Assembly (NCBI GenBank): GCA_023055505.1
Contig: JALIRH010000042.1
Location: forward strand, 2,984,335 to 3,048,334
Length of the DNA stretch: 64,000 nucleotides
Reading direction: 5' to 3'
Source: Callipepla californica brunnescens
Taxonomy: Eukaryota > Chordata > Aves > Galliformes > Odontophoridae
Position numbers and translations under genes: made by a program. The notes beneath the pieces are model-generated. The model saw only the letters and a list, made by a program, of their open reading frames with translations, was not told the origin of the DNA and made no database searches. Below are positions 50,133-63,958 of the stretch, one piece after another (position 1 is the stretch's first letter; each line of letters starts with the position of its first letter).

Positions 50133-53100
50133 ATGGCTCTTGGCATGCTCCTGCACAGCCGCAGGGCTCAGCTCCTGCTGCTCAACTCGCTGACGTTCGG
50201 GCTGGAGGTGTGCCTGGCTGCTGGCATCACCTACGTGCCCCCACTGCTGCTGGAGGTGGGCGTGGAAGAGAAGTTCATGACCATGGTGTTGGGTAGGCAG
50301 TTTCTCCCTCGTCCTCGGGGGGGTTCGTTTCGCCTCTGAGGGATGAATGAGGGTGTGATGGTGTGGGTGTGCGGGGCGATTGCAGGGCTGCTGTGATAGA
50401 AGGGGCAGCCTCGTGTTTGGAGGAAGAGGGTGAGAGCCAGTGAAGCCAAATGAGTTGCAGAAATGTCACAGAGTTGGGTTGGAAGGGGCCTCAAGGATCA
50501 TGAATCTCCAACCCCCCTGCTACAAGCAGGGCCACCAACCTTCCCATTTCATACTACACCAGGCTGCCCAGGGCCCCGTCCAATCTGGCCTCGAACACCC
50601 CCAGGGTCGGGGCATCCACCACCTCTCTGGGCAGCCTGCAGCAGCAAATGTCCCGAGCTTTTGTTACTGTGCACACACTTCTGTCCCCTAACGCTACTTC
50701 TTTCTCTGCTCCAGGGATAGGACCTGTCCTTGGCCTGGTTTTTGTCCCTCTGATCGGATCCGCCAGCGACCACTGGCACAGCAGCTACGGCCGAAGGCGG
50801 CCGTTCATCTGGGTGCTGTGCCTGGGGGTCCTGCTGAGCCTCTTTGTCATCCCCCACTCCGGCAGCCTGGCCAGGCTGTTCACCCTCGACACTCGCCCGC
50901 TGGAGATTGCCTTCCTCATCCTGGGCATCGGGCTGCTGGATTTCTGCGGCCAGGTGTGCTTCACTCCGCTGGAAGCTCTGCTCTCAGACCTCTTCCAGGA
51001 GCCAGACAACTGCCGCCAGGCCTTCTCCATGTACGCCTTCATGATCAGCCTGGGGGGCTGCGTGGGCTACCTGCTTCCAGCCATTGACTGGGGAGCCAGC
51101 TTTCTGGCCCCGTACTTGGGAGGACAGGAGACGTGCCTCTTCAGCCTCCTCGCTGTCATTTTCCTTGGTTGTGTGCTGGCCACGCTCTTTGTGACTGAAG
51201 AAGCAGCTGCCCAAGTGGATGCTCTGGATGGCCCAGCGCTGAAGGATGCTCTCCCGAAGCCCTCACCCCCTTGGTGCTGCTCTTGCCAGCTCCCCAGGAG
51301 CATCCTGCAGGCCAGGCATGTGATGCAAGCCCTGAGAAACCTCTGCACGTTGGTGCCGCGGCTTCATAGCCTCTACTGCCGCATCCCTAAGGTCATCCGG
51401 CGCCTGTTTGTGGCCGAGCTCTGCAGTTGGATGGCACTCATGACCTTCATGCTGTTCTACACGGACTTTGTTGGGGAAGGGCTGTACCACGGTGTCCCCC
51501 GAGCCAAGCCGGGCACAGATGCCAGACGCCGCTATGATGAAGGTAAGAAATAAACCAGGTCTGTTTGTTTCTCCTTTTGAGGCTACAGGAGTGCTCATGG
51601 GCTCTAGGAGTGGGTTCATCTCTGCAGGTGATGCAAAAACACATCACAGGGAGCTAGATTTTCTGCAGGTGGGTCGGGGATAAAGCATTCCACCAGGATC
51701 AAATAGGGAAATGCATCTTTGAGCTACCAGGCACAGGGGGAACGCTGGCAATGCAGGCTCGCTCTTGTTGCCTGCTGTCCTCTGTTTGATGGCTGTGTTG
51801 TGCCAGGCCCTTGACTCCACCATTCAGCCCTCCTTTCCCCCCCACAGATCCGAGTCTATTATTCCTGGAGGCACTTCCCTGGCTCTCCTTCTCCAGCTGT
51901 GTACCTTGCCCTCTGGGTTTTCCACTCACTGCCTCTGCAGTACACTGCCTCTTTGTGCCGAGTGTCTGTTTAACTTAGAAGGAGCTTAATTATTATTTAA
52001 CACTTGCACTGTACAGCTTCCTGCAGGTCAGGGCTCCGTTGTGCTAGCAGCCACGGAAACATGTGTTGAGTAACGATCCTCGCTTCAAAGAGTTAATGGC
52101 TTTAATTCCCTGAAATCTGATAGACCTTTGCTAAGGGTAAGGTCCGGATTGCTGCCGGATACGGCCGTTGCTTGGCGGTTGTTGTATACTTTCCCTTGGC
52201 TGAAGCACAGTTTCTCGCTCCTTTTGTTCTGTGGCTGCTTTAGGCATCAGATAACAGGTCCTGGTTTATGAGCAGGTGACAGATCCTGGTTTATGAGCAG
52301 GTGGCAGATCCTGGCCTAGAATAAGTTGAGAACAAGAAGGATGCCATTGGGTTTCCCACCTCCAGTTGGGTCGGGGTGCCCAGGAGCCCACGCAGGCGAT
52401 GCTGACGAGGGCTGCAGAGTCTGGAAGGTTCTTGTCTTCCCAAATCCATTGCAGCAGCATCTGCCACTCTCTTTTCCCGCAGGTGTCCGCATGGGCAGTT
52501 TGGGACTCTTCTTGCAATGCGTCACCTCCATCTTCTTCTCGACAATCATGGACCGGATGGTGAAGCAGTTTGGGACACGAGCTGTCTACCTGGCCAGCGT
52601 GGTGTTCTTCCCCGCCGCCGCCTTCGTCATGTGCCTTTCCCACAGTGTCACTGTGGTCACCGTCTCCGCCGCTCTGACGGGCTTCACTTTCTCTGCTCTC
52701 CAGATCCTTCCGTACACTCTGGCCTCGCTGTACCATCATGAAAAACAGGTAGGGGCCTGATCTGGAGAGCAGCACATCCTGCTGCTGCTGGGACAGCTTG
52801 GGTGGCTTCTTTTGTTACTTGTACACTCAGCTCAGGCCGTGCAGTAGGAGCATACACGTGTCCAAAGGTTCTCCTCCTGCACCTCTTGTCCCCAGGCTGT
52901 GTCTTTGAGGATTCATGTGATGCTGAGGAGGGAAGAGAGCTCAGCATCTCCTGCCCTAGGCGTCCCCTGCTCGCAATAGGTGTGAAGAAGTGGGGATGGG
53001 AGTAGGATGGGAGAGAGGGGCGATTCTGAAGGGGACATCCCTCTGTGCTTTAGGGGGGATGTGCAGGTTTGTTATTCCCACATGTTTTCTGCAATCCAGT

Positions 53101-56025
53101 CCCATCAGCAGGATTGCAGGCCTGGCCATCCCTTACAGTTTTTGTCCACGCAGTGAACATCAGTGAAATGTGAACTAAGATTCTTCCTATTCCCCTGGCT
53201 CCGAGAAGCACAGATCCTGAGACCCCCCCCCCCCCAGACACCAGCACCAAAACTAGTAACCCCACAGAAAATATCCATGTGGGAGAGCCTTAGGAAGCTC
53301 CTGAATTGTGCACAGGGTTAACAGGAATCTCTCTCGTGCTGCAAATGCAAGACCAATTCACTTGAGAGCAGCCCTTCCATCCCAACAGCAGGCAGTTCAC
53401 CGCATGGTGAAATGAGGAGAAGTTTTTACCACAGGGGTTCACACTGAACAAACGCTCCTGACCAAGCCATCCCGATTTGCAGCAGGCACTGTGCCCAAAC
53501 AGGGGGATTGAGGAGTGCTTTGCTTGGCACACTCCAGCAGGATGCAGGGAGACCCACAGGAGGCAGAACATTCCCCACCTTCACCGCATCTTTTCCTCTC
53601 GCCGTTGAAATCCGCCGTCGGTTTTGCTCGCCTTCCCTCATCCCTGCTTCCTTTTCTTCCCTCTCTTTCTTTTTTTTTTTTTTTTTTCACCTTTCGTTTT
53701 ATTTTAAATACTCCCAAAGGGAATCAGCAGAGGGGCACCCCAGAGTGGCTGTTGCTTCCACCCCGTGCGGGATCGTTGTGACAGCTGCCAGCCCACCCCG
53801 GCTGGAGCTCCTTGCTGTGCTGCTCAGCCTCTGTAAGTTGCTCCCCTCTGCTGCATGCCCTCCTGTCTTTGTGTGGCCACTAAACCTTGTCTGGAACGGG
53901 AGGAAAAAGACCTGCATGTTCTAACAGCACGGTGAGGTGCATGGTGAGGGGAAGGAAGATGTCCTCGCTGCCACTGCTCCCCATCAGATTTAGAGGGAGG
54001 AGAAGCCGCTGATGGAGGCAGCAGCTCCTGGGTTGTGCCCTGTGTTACGCAGGCTCATCTGAAAGTACATATCCTCACCATGCTCCTTCCCGTGAGCATC
54101 TCAAGTCCTAACCTGAGCAGGCTTCTGGGAGCACCGTGAGATAGGGAGGGCTGGAAACACACCCTCGTTTGGATCACACAGGGCTCTCGTTGTGCAGGAG
54201 CCCTATGGGTGGACTTCTGTGCTCCACGAGAGATGTGTGACAGTGTGGGTTTGTGCTTTTGAGCCCAGGCTCGAGGGGATGAAGGGTGCAGCAAGCAGCT
54301 AAGCAGGGCCTGGCTTTTAGAAGGAAAACCTTTGGAAGCTGATGATGCTCCATGAAGTTCTGGTCTGGTTTCTCTTCTCTGATGGGACCTGAAACTGTTT
54401 TGAGTTGCAGAACAGCGGCTGCCTGGTGCTGGCACACACTGGGGCAGGGCTGGGTGCAGCTGGGGGATGCCAGTGCTGCTGAAAGCTCTGGGGTAGCTGC
54501 AATAGGGCTGGGGAACCTGGTGTCTGTGTCCCTGTCCCTTCTGCACAAGGCAGGGTTGTTCAGCAAGCCCCTCTGAGCCCTGGAGCTGGACACAGCGTTC
54601 TGTGCTCTCCAACAGGTGCTGTGTTTTTTTCCCCCCCTTTCAGTGTCTTTGTTTGCTCTATTTCATCATGCGGATAATGGATTAACGTGTCCTTCGTTAT
54701 CTGCTCTACCCTATACAGCCCAGTGGTTGTGCATAATTGCAAACGCCCTGGGGTTTTAAAGCTGGGGCTGTGCAACATTTTTTGCACCTGACTGCCTGTT
54801 ATTTATTGCCGTTAATGCAAAGAGCTTTTTGATCCAAACCCTCCCTGCGAATACTGCTGCAGTGAGCCCTGCCCTGAGCACAGTGGGGCACAAGAAGGTG
54901 AGAAGGAAAAGCCTTTTCTACCCTGGCTTTTCCAGCCTGAGCAGGGGGGCTCGGGATGGGCAGACAGAGCAGCTCACATGAGGTCTGTGTGGGGCTGAGA
55001 AGGAGCTTTCTCCTGAGTCCCCAGCACTGTGCCATCTCTGCCAGTGTCCCTCGTATCCCAGTCATTATGGAGTCAGCCCCTCGTAAAGGCTTGTCCTTGT
55101 GGAGGGAGGGATGTCTGGCTCTGCAGTGCACCCAGCGTGGGCTGTGCCCCTTCGCTCCTGCCCCAGCAGGGCACATCAGTTGGCCTCAGGGTGAGTGAAC
55201 TCAGGCTCCCAGTGGGGAGGTGACAACCCCAGGACTCAGAACACCACGTCCCCAGGTGCTGGCATCGGGCTGCGGTGCTCTGCTTGAATGCAGCACAGGC
55301 ACCACTTGGCTGCTTTCCCCGTGACTCAGGGCTGCTTTGAGCCCCGTGCCAGCTGGGAAGAGCCAGGCTGGCTCCTGGAGGCCACCTCACGTGGGCCAGG
55401 CTCTCCCACCTGCAGCAGCACACCCAGCACTCCCAGCACAGGGTGGTTTCGCTCCCTCGCACACAGCCAGCCCCCCACCTGGCCCCCCACCTCGCTTCTT
55501 GTCCTCCACCCTTCCTCCTCATTCCTCACGTGCCCTCCTTCTTCCCACCAGGTGTTTTTGCATAAATACAAGAGCAAAGAGGAGAAAGACGCAGCTCGAC
55601 TGGACAAGAAATCAACCTTCCCCAAAAGCATCCTTTCCAGCCAGAAGCTGCCTTACCAGAACGGACACGCCGGGGGTATCTACTCTTCCTCCTCCTCCTC
55701 CTCCTCCTCCTCCTCCTCCTCCTCTCCCCCAGCTGCCAGCTCAGCCCTGTGTGGCAGCTCCTCCTGCGATGTCTCGCTGATGATGATGGTGGGCGAGCCG
55801 GACTCGGTGCCCCCGGGCCGAGGGATCTGCTTGGACTTGGCCATTCTGGACAGTGCTTTCCTTCTCTCTCAGGTCGTCCCCTCTCTCTTCATGGGGTCCA
55901 TCGTCCAGTTTACGCAGTCGGTGACTGCCTACATGGTGTCAGCTGCCAGCTTCGGCCTCGTCGCCATTTACTTTGCAACCAAAGTCGTCTTTGATAAGAG
56001 TGACATGGCCAAGTATTCGGTGTGA
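50133..56025 (+). CDS. SLC45A3: SLC45A3 (prostein), SLC45 family 12-TM transporter
   Basis: Complete coding sequence of a membrane protein of the SLC45 family (proton-coupled sugar-transporter-like, major facilitator fold). Coding exons: 50133-50292, 50715-51542, 52483-52748 and 55552-56025, all GT/AG, 1728 nt, 575 aa (human 553). The N-terminal segment LTFGLEVCLAAGITYVPPLL (TM1) and EKFMTMVLGIGPVLG (TM2) match human almost exactly. The family motif SDHWHSSYGRRRPFIW, with the R-x-GRR-type core, follows in the TM2-TM3 loop. Other conserved blocks are DFCGQVCFTPLEALLSDLF, VAELCSWMALMTFMLFYTDF, ALTGFTFSALQILPYTLASL and the C-terminal ICLDLAILDSAFLLSQVVPS. The large cytoplasmic loop in the last exon carries a 14-serine run not present in human. 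The first ATG in good alignment, MALGMLLHSRRAQLLL, is chosen. It lacks a few residues of the human N-terminus. Confidence 0.97.
50459..50640 (-). mobile_element. CR1 3' fragment, antisense, in an SLC45A3 intron
   Basis: The reverse complement of a CR1 3' end: GTTGGAAGGGGCCTCAAGGA and ATCATGAATCTCCAACCCCC, then CTGCCCAGGGCCCCGTCCAA. It ends about 75 bp before the exon 50715 acceptor. Truncated and non-coding. Confidence 0.9.
52255..52314. repeat. 25-bp tandem duplication in an SLC45A3 intron
   Basis: Two and a half copies of a 25-bp unit containing CCTGGTTTATGAGCAGGTG, with starts at 52255, 52280 and 52305. Only two base differences separate the copies, so it is recent. Confidence 0.85.
55684..55725 (+). 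repeat. SLC45A3: (TCC)n microsatellite encoding a 14-serine run in SLC45A3
   Basis: Twelve TCC codons flanked by one TCT on each side encode 14 consecutive serines in the cytoplasmic loop between GGIY and PPAASSALCG. The human loop at this place is glycine/proline-rich instead. Being a pure trinucleotide tract, it is likely length-polymorphic without changing frame. Confidence 0.95.
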
Positions 56026-59000
56026 TGGGGAATGCACCGGGGCAGCACCAAGATGAGGGTGTGCACATCCCTCGTGGGGTGCCCCGTGTCGTGTGCTGCT
56101 GCTGGGAGCCCCAGTGCTGCTCTGGGGGTGGCACGGAGGCAGCAGAGATAATCTCAGGTGTAAATAGGAGGCTTTGGGGCATTGTGCTTTGGGCCATCAG
56201 TGCTTTCCACACGGTGCCTTTCTCAAAAGAAAGCACTGCACAGCCAGCACCAAAGGGGGGGGAGAAAGGAATGGGGCTTTTTCTTTAGTAACGGGGGAAG
56301 AACTGTCCTGCTTTCCAGTGATGGGTGTATCCTCTTCCTCCACTTGCTGCAGTTCTACTCAACTTGTTGAGTAACGCTTCCTCAAAGAGAGGAGATCACT
56401 TTGGGAGAAGGATGGGAGCTGAGGTTTGGCCGCGGAGCAGGAGGGGTGCGTGTTCTGACTGGGAGAAACCATCTAGGAGGAAAGTCACTCTGCCTTGTTT
56501 TGGAACAACAAGGAATGTCTCGTTAGGACCTCTTCCAAAAGATGAATGATCTTTTACCTACGTACGGAGTTGCATCAGATGGAAAGGACTGCTTAACTCC
56601 TCTGGAGACGTTCAAGTCCCACCTGGATGCTGAGCTGTGCAGCCTGGGCTGGGAGCTGCGTTGGCAGGGGGTTGGACTCGATGATCTCTAGAGGTCCCTT
56701 CCAACCCCTACAGTTCTGTGATTCTGTGATTCTTTTTAGCTTTCCTTACAGTTCTGAATAACCTCTCTCTCTCCCAGTGCCTCCTACCAGCGCCAGACTG
56801 GTGTGCCCCCCCACACACCTGCAGCAAGAGAGGAGAACAGGCAGAGCTCTCCAGGAAGGTGATCTGGGAACCAGCATACCTCATCCAATTCTTACCCAGG
56901 CTTGATGTAAGCACAGCTACCTGCCCAAAGCACCTCTCACTCCTGTAATGCTGGGATCTGTGCTGGGGAGAGGCACAAGCCAGGCAGGGCTGGGGGCACG
57001 CCGGGGCTCAGCAGCCCCAGGTTTGGCTGCTCTGAACCAAGAGTTTGTGACTAATGGAGGTGTGTGGGCAGCGAGATGCTGGTGAGGCACTGCTGAAGGG
57101 CAGAGTGTTGCTATATTTGCAAGGTCGTGTCAGACTATTCCTTGGCGTGGAAGCAAGATCTCTCCCCTGCTGTCTGCTCCTAACTGTTTTAAACGTATCT
57201 TTCCCGTAAAGGGTGACTGTTTTTGTTTCATTCCTCCTCAAATTGCCTGCCTACCAGCCTCCCTTTCCCACAAGAAGGCCTGGGCGCTGAAATGCAGCAG
57301 TTTTGGGAATGGATTTGGCAGCTGCCTGACCACTGACGGAAGTGGTTTTTCATCTGTGCTTCCTACCCTGGTCTCTGCCCACCCCAGGCTTTGGGGGGGA
57401 AGTCGTGGAGGCAGAAGGTCGCTACCAAAGGTGGAGAGCTTCTTGGCTGAATGCTCCCAGGGATCGGTCATCTCTGACCAAGGGCTTTCAAACAGATCCC
57501 TGAGTAAGTGCTGGAACACATTTCCTTCTGTTTAAGTGCCTGAAGAGCAGCCACAGTGTGCAGGTGGAGCCTTGAGGGCTTTGTTAAGAACATCCAAGGG
57601 CTGAAGAGGTCAGCAGCTTTGTTTTGTAACATCTTTCGGTTTGGAGCATGAAGGACAAAGATCCTCAGCTCATACCCATCCCTAGAAGGCTGAAACCTGC
57701 CAGATTCCCTGGCAGAGCTGCCCCCATCCACAGAGGTGGTGGTGAAGTAGTGATGTAGTGGCAGCCAGGAGCAGTTTGAGGTGACCGTGGGTGCAGAAGG
57801 CTTTGTGTCCTGGCCTGGGGTCAGTCTGTGCAGGTTGGGTCTCAGACCTGCCCTCCACTGATGGATGTCTTCAGCCCCTGTGGTCTCCCATCCTCATCAC
57901 TGCCCTGGGTTGAGGCCATGGTGCCCTGCTCTCCGTGGCACATCTGATCTCATCCATCCAGGGAGGGGCCTGATTTTACTTCGTTTATGTTCTGAAAAGA
58001 CTGTCGAGCAACTGAGCCTGTGGCTGCAGCCAGCTGCTCTTGCTGCTTCATTCCAGGCTGGTTCCTGGGATCTCATCTTGGCCTGACCTGAGATGGTTGG
58101 TGACACAGCCCTTTCTCTGCAGAGATGTGGTCCCATCTCTCCATCCATTCACATCCTGGCTGTGCTGCTCTTGTTCTAGTCAGCTCGGCAAGTGTGAGAA
58201 CAGCTCCCTGCTTATCTACCAAGGCACTCTGATTTCTCAGCTCCCTCTTCCCCCTTCTTTCCGTTTGCTCAGCTGGAGCGAAACCCTGCGGATTCGGTAA
58301 TTGCTCCTTTCCTCCTCACCCTCCTATTACGCCAGGAGAAGTCTGCTGGGCCCTCTGCCAGCCCCCAGCACAGTGGGCAGATGCGTGCAGGGAGGAGAAC
58401 TTGCCAAGACCCGATGCTCTTTGCTAACCCTGTCCCCTGCAGGAGCCCGAAGCCACACAGATTGGGACTGACTGCAGGAAGGCAGTGGAGAGAGAAAATA
58501 GAAGACAAAGCTGTGGTCCAGGGGAGAATGGGGAGAGATCAGGGCAAGGGAACAGGAGGAAGAGGTGGTGGTTCAGGGAAATGTGGGGTTGGTAGCAGGG
58601 GGAGTGCATCTCATGGGTTGGAAGTGGGCTTTTGGCACTGTGCTGCCCTGGGTGGGTGGGAGCATGCCCTCGTGATCTTGATCTCTCCATAAAGTGCTTC
58701 ACAGCTGCCTGTGCTCTCGGCCTTTGGTCAGCAGATCCCAGCAGTGAAGTCTGAGCTCAGGTCCTGCTGTCAGCTGCCTTTCCCAGACCCATAGGGGACG
58801 TTGCACTCCCTGTCACCGCAATGGCCCTGAACCTCTTCCTGATTTAGCTGCTCTCTAGCACGATGCCACGTGCTCTGTCGTTACCAAAAGCCTTTCCTCC
58901 TAGTTCAGGCTGTCACTGGGGCTCATAGGAGAGGCATTTTCCAGGATACGTGCTGAGAAACTCCTTTCTTTCTAAGATTGTCCTTTCTGGGCAACCGGTG

Positions 59001-59339
59001 TGCTCTGTTAGGACCAGCTCCCTGCGTTCACATCCCAAACAGCCCAGCAGGTGACACAGGTGAGTTCTGGGATAAAAAAGCACACCCCTCGCATACTGTT
59101 ATTGGTCTAACCTGTGTGAGCACAGAGTTCTCCAGGGCTTGGTCATAGCGTGCAATGTGTAGGTATGGGTGCAAGCTCCTCGGAGGCTGCTGCTGGGAGC
59201 CCTTCTGTTTTCAGGTAGTGGGTGCACTTCTTGGCTGAGCCACACGGTGCCTCTCCTTTCCTTTCGCAAGGTGTCAATTTGGAGAGTGCGGATCTCCAGG
59301 AGAGGGAAGGGTGTTTGATGCTTGTTTTTATTTTTTCCT
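56026..59339 (+). other. SLC45A3: SLC45A3 3' UTR and downstream spacer
   Basis: About 3.3 kb with one CR1 3' end (56590-56733) and no coding exon that I can support. I found no canonical AATAAA close to the stop. One lies at about 59453-59458, beyond this stretch, so the 3' end of SLC45A3 is uncertain. Confidence 0.5.
56590..56733 (+). mobile_element. CR1 3' fragment, sense
   Basis: Contains the CR1 tail with GTTGGACTCGATGATCTC, then AGAGGTCCCTTCCAACCCC, and terminal octamer repeats ATTCTGTG / ATTCTGTG. About 145 bp and 5'-truncated. It probably lies in the SLC45A3 3' UTR. Confidence 0.93.
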
Positions 59340-59700
59340 CTTCCGAGATCACACAGTGTCCGCAAGACGCGGGCGTTTTATTTATTCAGTAGAGTAACTA
59401 TTTTGTATACCGCGCGAGAAGAAGGCTATTATAAATTTTTATGTCAACGAGGAAATAAAAAGCGGTCCCAACCGAGAGCTGTGCGTGTCAGTACCGCCGC
59501 TCGCCGCTAGGGGGCGCCGTACCCGTGGCGCTGCAGCGCTGCGCTCCGGAGCTGCGTTCCTTCGGCTTCAAATCCTCCTGCTTCAAAAGCAAAGCGGAGG
59601 AATTCACGCTCGTTTCCTCGGCTTTACGGTGACCTCTGTGGCAGACAAACGTCCTCTCGTCTCTCCTGCGCGAACAGCGACGAGAAAATCTCATGTTCTG
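59340..59700 (+). promoter_or_regulatory. CpG-rich block with TATA-like element, possible promoter of the KLF15-like locus
   Basis: An abrupt change to CpG-rich sequence (CGCGCGAG, CCGCCGCTCGCCGC) with TATAAA at 59430-59435 about 60 bp upstream of the GC-rich core. It precedes the KLF15-like locus on the same strand. The promoter role is inferred from composition and position. Confidence 0.35.
59504..59518 (+). promoter_or_regulatory. CTCF-binding motif
   Basis: CCGCTAGGGGGCGCC is a near-perfect match to the CTCF core consensus (CCNCNAGGGGGCGC). It lies in a CpG-rich block between SLC45A3 and the next + strand locus, in forward orientation. I recall that in human cells CTCF binding downstream of SLC45A3 limits SLC45A3-ELK4 read-through splicing. 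The element here is in the equivalent interval. Confidence 0.75.
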
Positions 59701-59919
59701 TAGGGGTGCTTTCAGCCTCGGGGCTGTTCACCTGCTTGAAGATACCCGGCTCCAAATCTCTGCCACCACCAAACCCTATGGGTGCTTTGATACAGCAGAA
59801 GAAAACACGGTTCCCCTCTCCCTGCTCAGTGCGTTTGCCTCCACGTGGGGACTGTGTGCTCTCACATTTGCTGCTCCCGTGCACACTGCAACTACTGCTA
59901 GGGCACAGCTACTCTTTTC

Positions 59920-60292
59920 CCTTCCTTTCCCCCTTCCTTCCTTCCTTTCTTCCTTTCCCCCTTCCTTTCTTCCTTTCCCCCTTCCTTTCTTCCTTTCCCC
60001 CTTCCTTTCTTCCTTTCCCCCTTCCTTTCTTCCTTTCCCCCTTCCTTTCTTCCCTTCCCCCTTCCTTTCTTCCCTTCCCTTCCCTTCCCTTCCCTTCCCT
60101 TCCCTTCCCTTCCCTTCCCTTCCCTTCCCTTCCCTTCCCTTCCCTTCCCTTCCCTTCCCTTCCCTTCCCTTCCCTTCCCTTCCCTTCCCTTCCCTTCCCT
60201 TCCCTTCCCTTCCCTTCCCTTCCCTTCCCTTCCCTTCCCTTCCCTTCCCTTCCCTTCCCTTCCCTTCCCTTCCCTTCCCTTCCCTTCCCTTC
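59920..60292. repeat. Polypyrimidine satellite: 20-bp units followed by (TTCCC)n
   Basis: Two linked arrays. About seven 20-bp units starting at 59941 combine CTTCCTTT, CTTCCTTT and CCCC. They pass into roughly 44 perfect TTCCC pentamers at about 60071-60290. The + strand is entirely C/T for about 370 bp. The pentamer is mirror-symmetric, a requirement for intramolecular triplex (H-DNA). The long open frames over it (Ser-Leu-Pro-Phe-type and Arg-Glu-Gly-Lys repeats) are artefacts. Confidence 0.97.
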
Positions 60293-60326
60293 TCCCTATT
60301 GCTGGAGAAACCCACACTATTTCCAG

Positions 60327-60430
60327 TGTAAAAGACATCCGAGCCAGGAGCATCTCCTGCCGGACTGAGCCCATCTATGCGGAGCTGGCCACGGGCAATG
60401 GGACCGTGGTGGCAGTGCAGAGCCCAACAG
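60327..60430 (+). other. Possible exon of the KLF15-like locus
   Basis: A 104-nt segment between TTTCCAG and GTGAGG, open in one frame and reading IRARSISCRTEPIYAELATG and then NGTVVAVQSPT. Joined to the acceptor at 62019 it stays in phase and continues DERSLPDLKWGRGS before a TGA at 62060-62062. I do not recognise the peptide, and the acceptor is weak apart from the satellite upstream. Confidence 0.25.
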
Positions 60431-60558
60431 GTGAGGGTGGGGGGCTGGCAGGGGCTGGCAGGGGCTGGGTAGGATGGGGTGGGGGAGGTCCCGACGTTCA
60501 CGGTGCTGTGGGTCACGCTCAGGGTTAACACCCGTGCGTCCTTGGCCAGGTTGGAGCG

Positions 60559-60644
60559 TGGGGGCATCCCATTATCCCGACGGGATCTGCTCCACGTGGC
60601 ATGGGGGCATCCCGTTATCCCAATGGGATATGCTCCATGTGGCA
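60559..60644. repeat. 43-bp tandem duplication
   Basis: Two adjacent copies starting at 60559 and 60602, sharing TGGGGGCATCCC, TTATCCC and GGGAT words and differing at about five bases, several of them CpG transitions. Confidence 0.85.
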
Positions 60645-62018
60645 CTGCTGGAAGCATCTTGACTTCTTTGGAAGGCTCTGGGGGCTGTGCTCGGTAAGCT
60701 GGGGCCGTGGGGCTGCGGGTGTCGGTGGAGCAGAGCTCCCAGCTCCTGCTCACGCTGACCTGGGCTGATTATTTTCCCCCTGTGTGCTCGTGGAGTTCAT
60801 GCAGTCACTGAGCGCTCCTGGGAATCCGAACAGCTACGGGGATGGAAATGCAAAGCGAAGCTTGACGGCGGTGCTGCCCTCGTCCTGCAGCAGGTTTGCT
60901 GGAGGACAAAGTGGGGCCTCTGTGTCACTGCAGAGCTTTATCTGGGCTGACAGCACGGCTGATGCACATTTTGCTGTGGATTGATAAGTCGCTGCTATCT
61001 GCAACGCATCCCCGATGTCCGTTGGCAGTGGAGCTCCCCATCAGTTGCCCTTTTCCCCTCTGCGAGGTGGGACACTGTTATTACTGCTCTTAGAGGGCAC
61101 GAGAGCACCTGCCCAGGTCTGTTGGTCTGCATTCTGAAAGGATGGAGATTTCCTGAGCTGTTCTGCAAGAAAGATCAGGTTGTAAGGCCCAGAAAGCAGC
61201 AGTGTTTGGTAGCCAGAGGGGGGGGGAGGCTCTTGGGAGCCTCTGAAGTGTGCAAAGGGACAGCAATGTGCAGCCCCAAGCAATGCAGGGCTGCTCTGGA
61301 CACGCAGGGAGCTAGGAGGGGAGTATTTCTTCTTAAGAGGAAGAGCTTTTCTGTTACATCCAGGCTGCTGCTCAGAAATTCCCTCTCCCAGCTCGAGGGA
61401 CCCTGGGGAAGCACAGATAACGAGGACTGGCTCAACAGGTTTGCAGCTCTGCACAAACATCGTGGACTTGTTTACTCTGGAAAGCACTCCTGGGTGACTT
61501 TGACATGGTTTTCTTTCTCTTGAAAACTCACCCTGTGCTCATTCCTTCAGGCACAGTGCATCACAACGCAGCGGTGCCGGTGGGTTCCCAGAGCCGGGGC
61601 AGGATGGCAGCTCCCGTGGTTATCAAAACCAGTCAATCTGAATCCAGACAAGTGTCTGCATCGGGTTGCAGCTGAGCCCACGTTTGCAATGTGGAGGAAG
61701 CAGAACCCTCCGCTGCATCTCCATCATCGCCCATTTGTGAATCCGGCAGCGCACGCCTGCCCTCTGCCGCAGGTGGAAGGGTTTCAGTGTGTAGTTTTGC
61801 CTTAATAAGTTTGCTTCTGGGAGGGATCTCACCCTTAGCAGCCTACATAGGAAAGGGGTTGGCATGCGTTTCTTGAGCCCCGGCATCTTTGTTCTCAACC
61901 AAAGATCACTGACCGCTTCTGATGTTTTCTTTCTAAGGCACAGCGTGTTCCACTCAAAGCCTGGAGTTTTCTTGCTTGTTTCTCATGTGGAAATAACCTC
62001 GGTGGTGTTCTCTTGCAG
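60645..62018. other. Gene-free stretch before the KLF15-like exon
   Basis: I see no exon with domain character, no repeat and no motif that I can support here. It ends in TTGCAG, a reasonable splice acceptor. Confidence 0.45.

Positions 62019-63958
<1,940 letters not shown>

Noticed and set aside
59693..60753. Ser-Leu-Pro-Phe and Gly-Arg-Glu-Gly-Lys repeat proteins of 158-325 aa
   Set aside because: All are readings of the TTCCC pentamer and 20-bp arrays, whose 15- and 60-base periods contain no stop codon.
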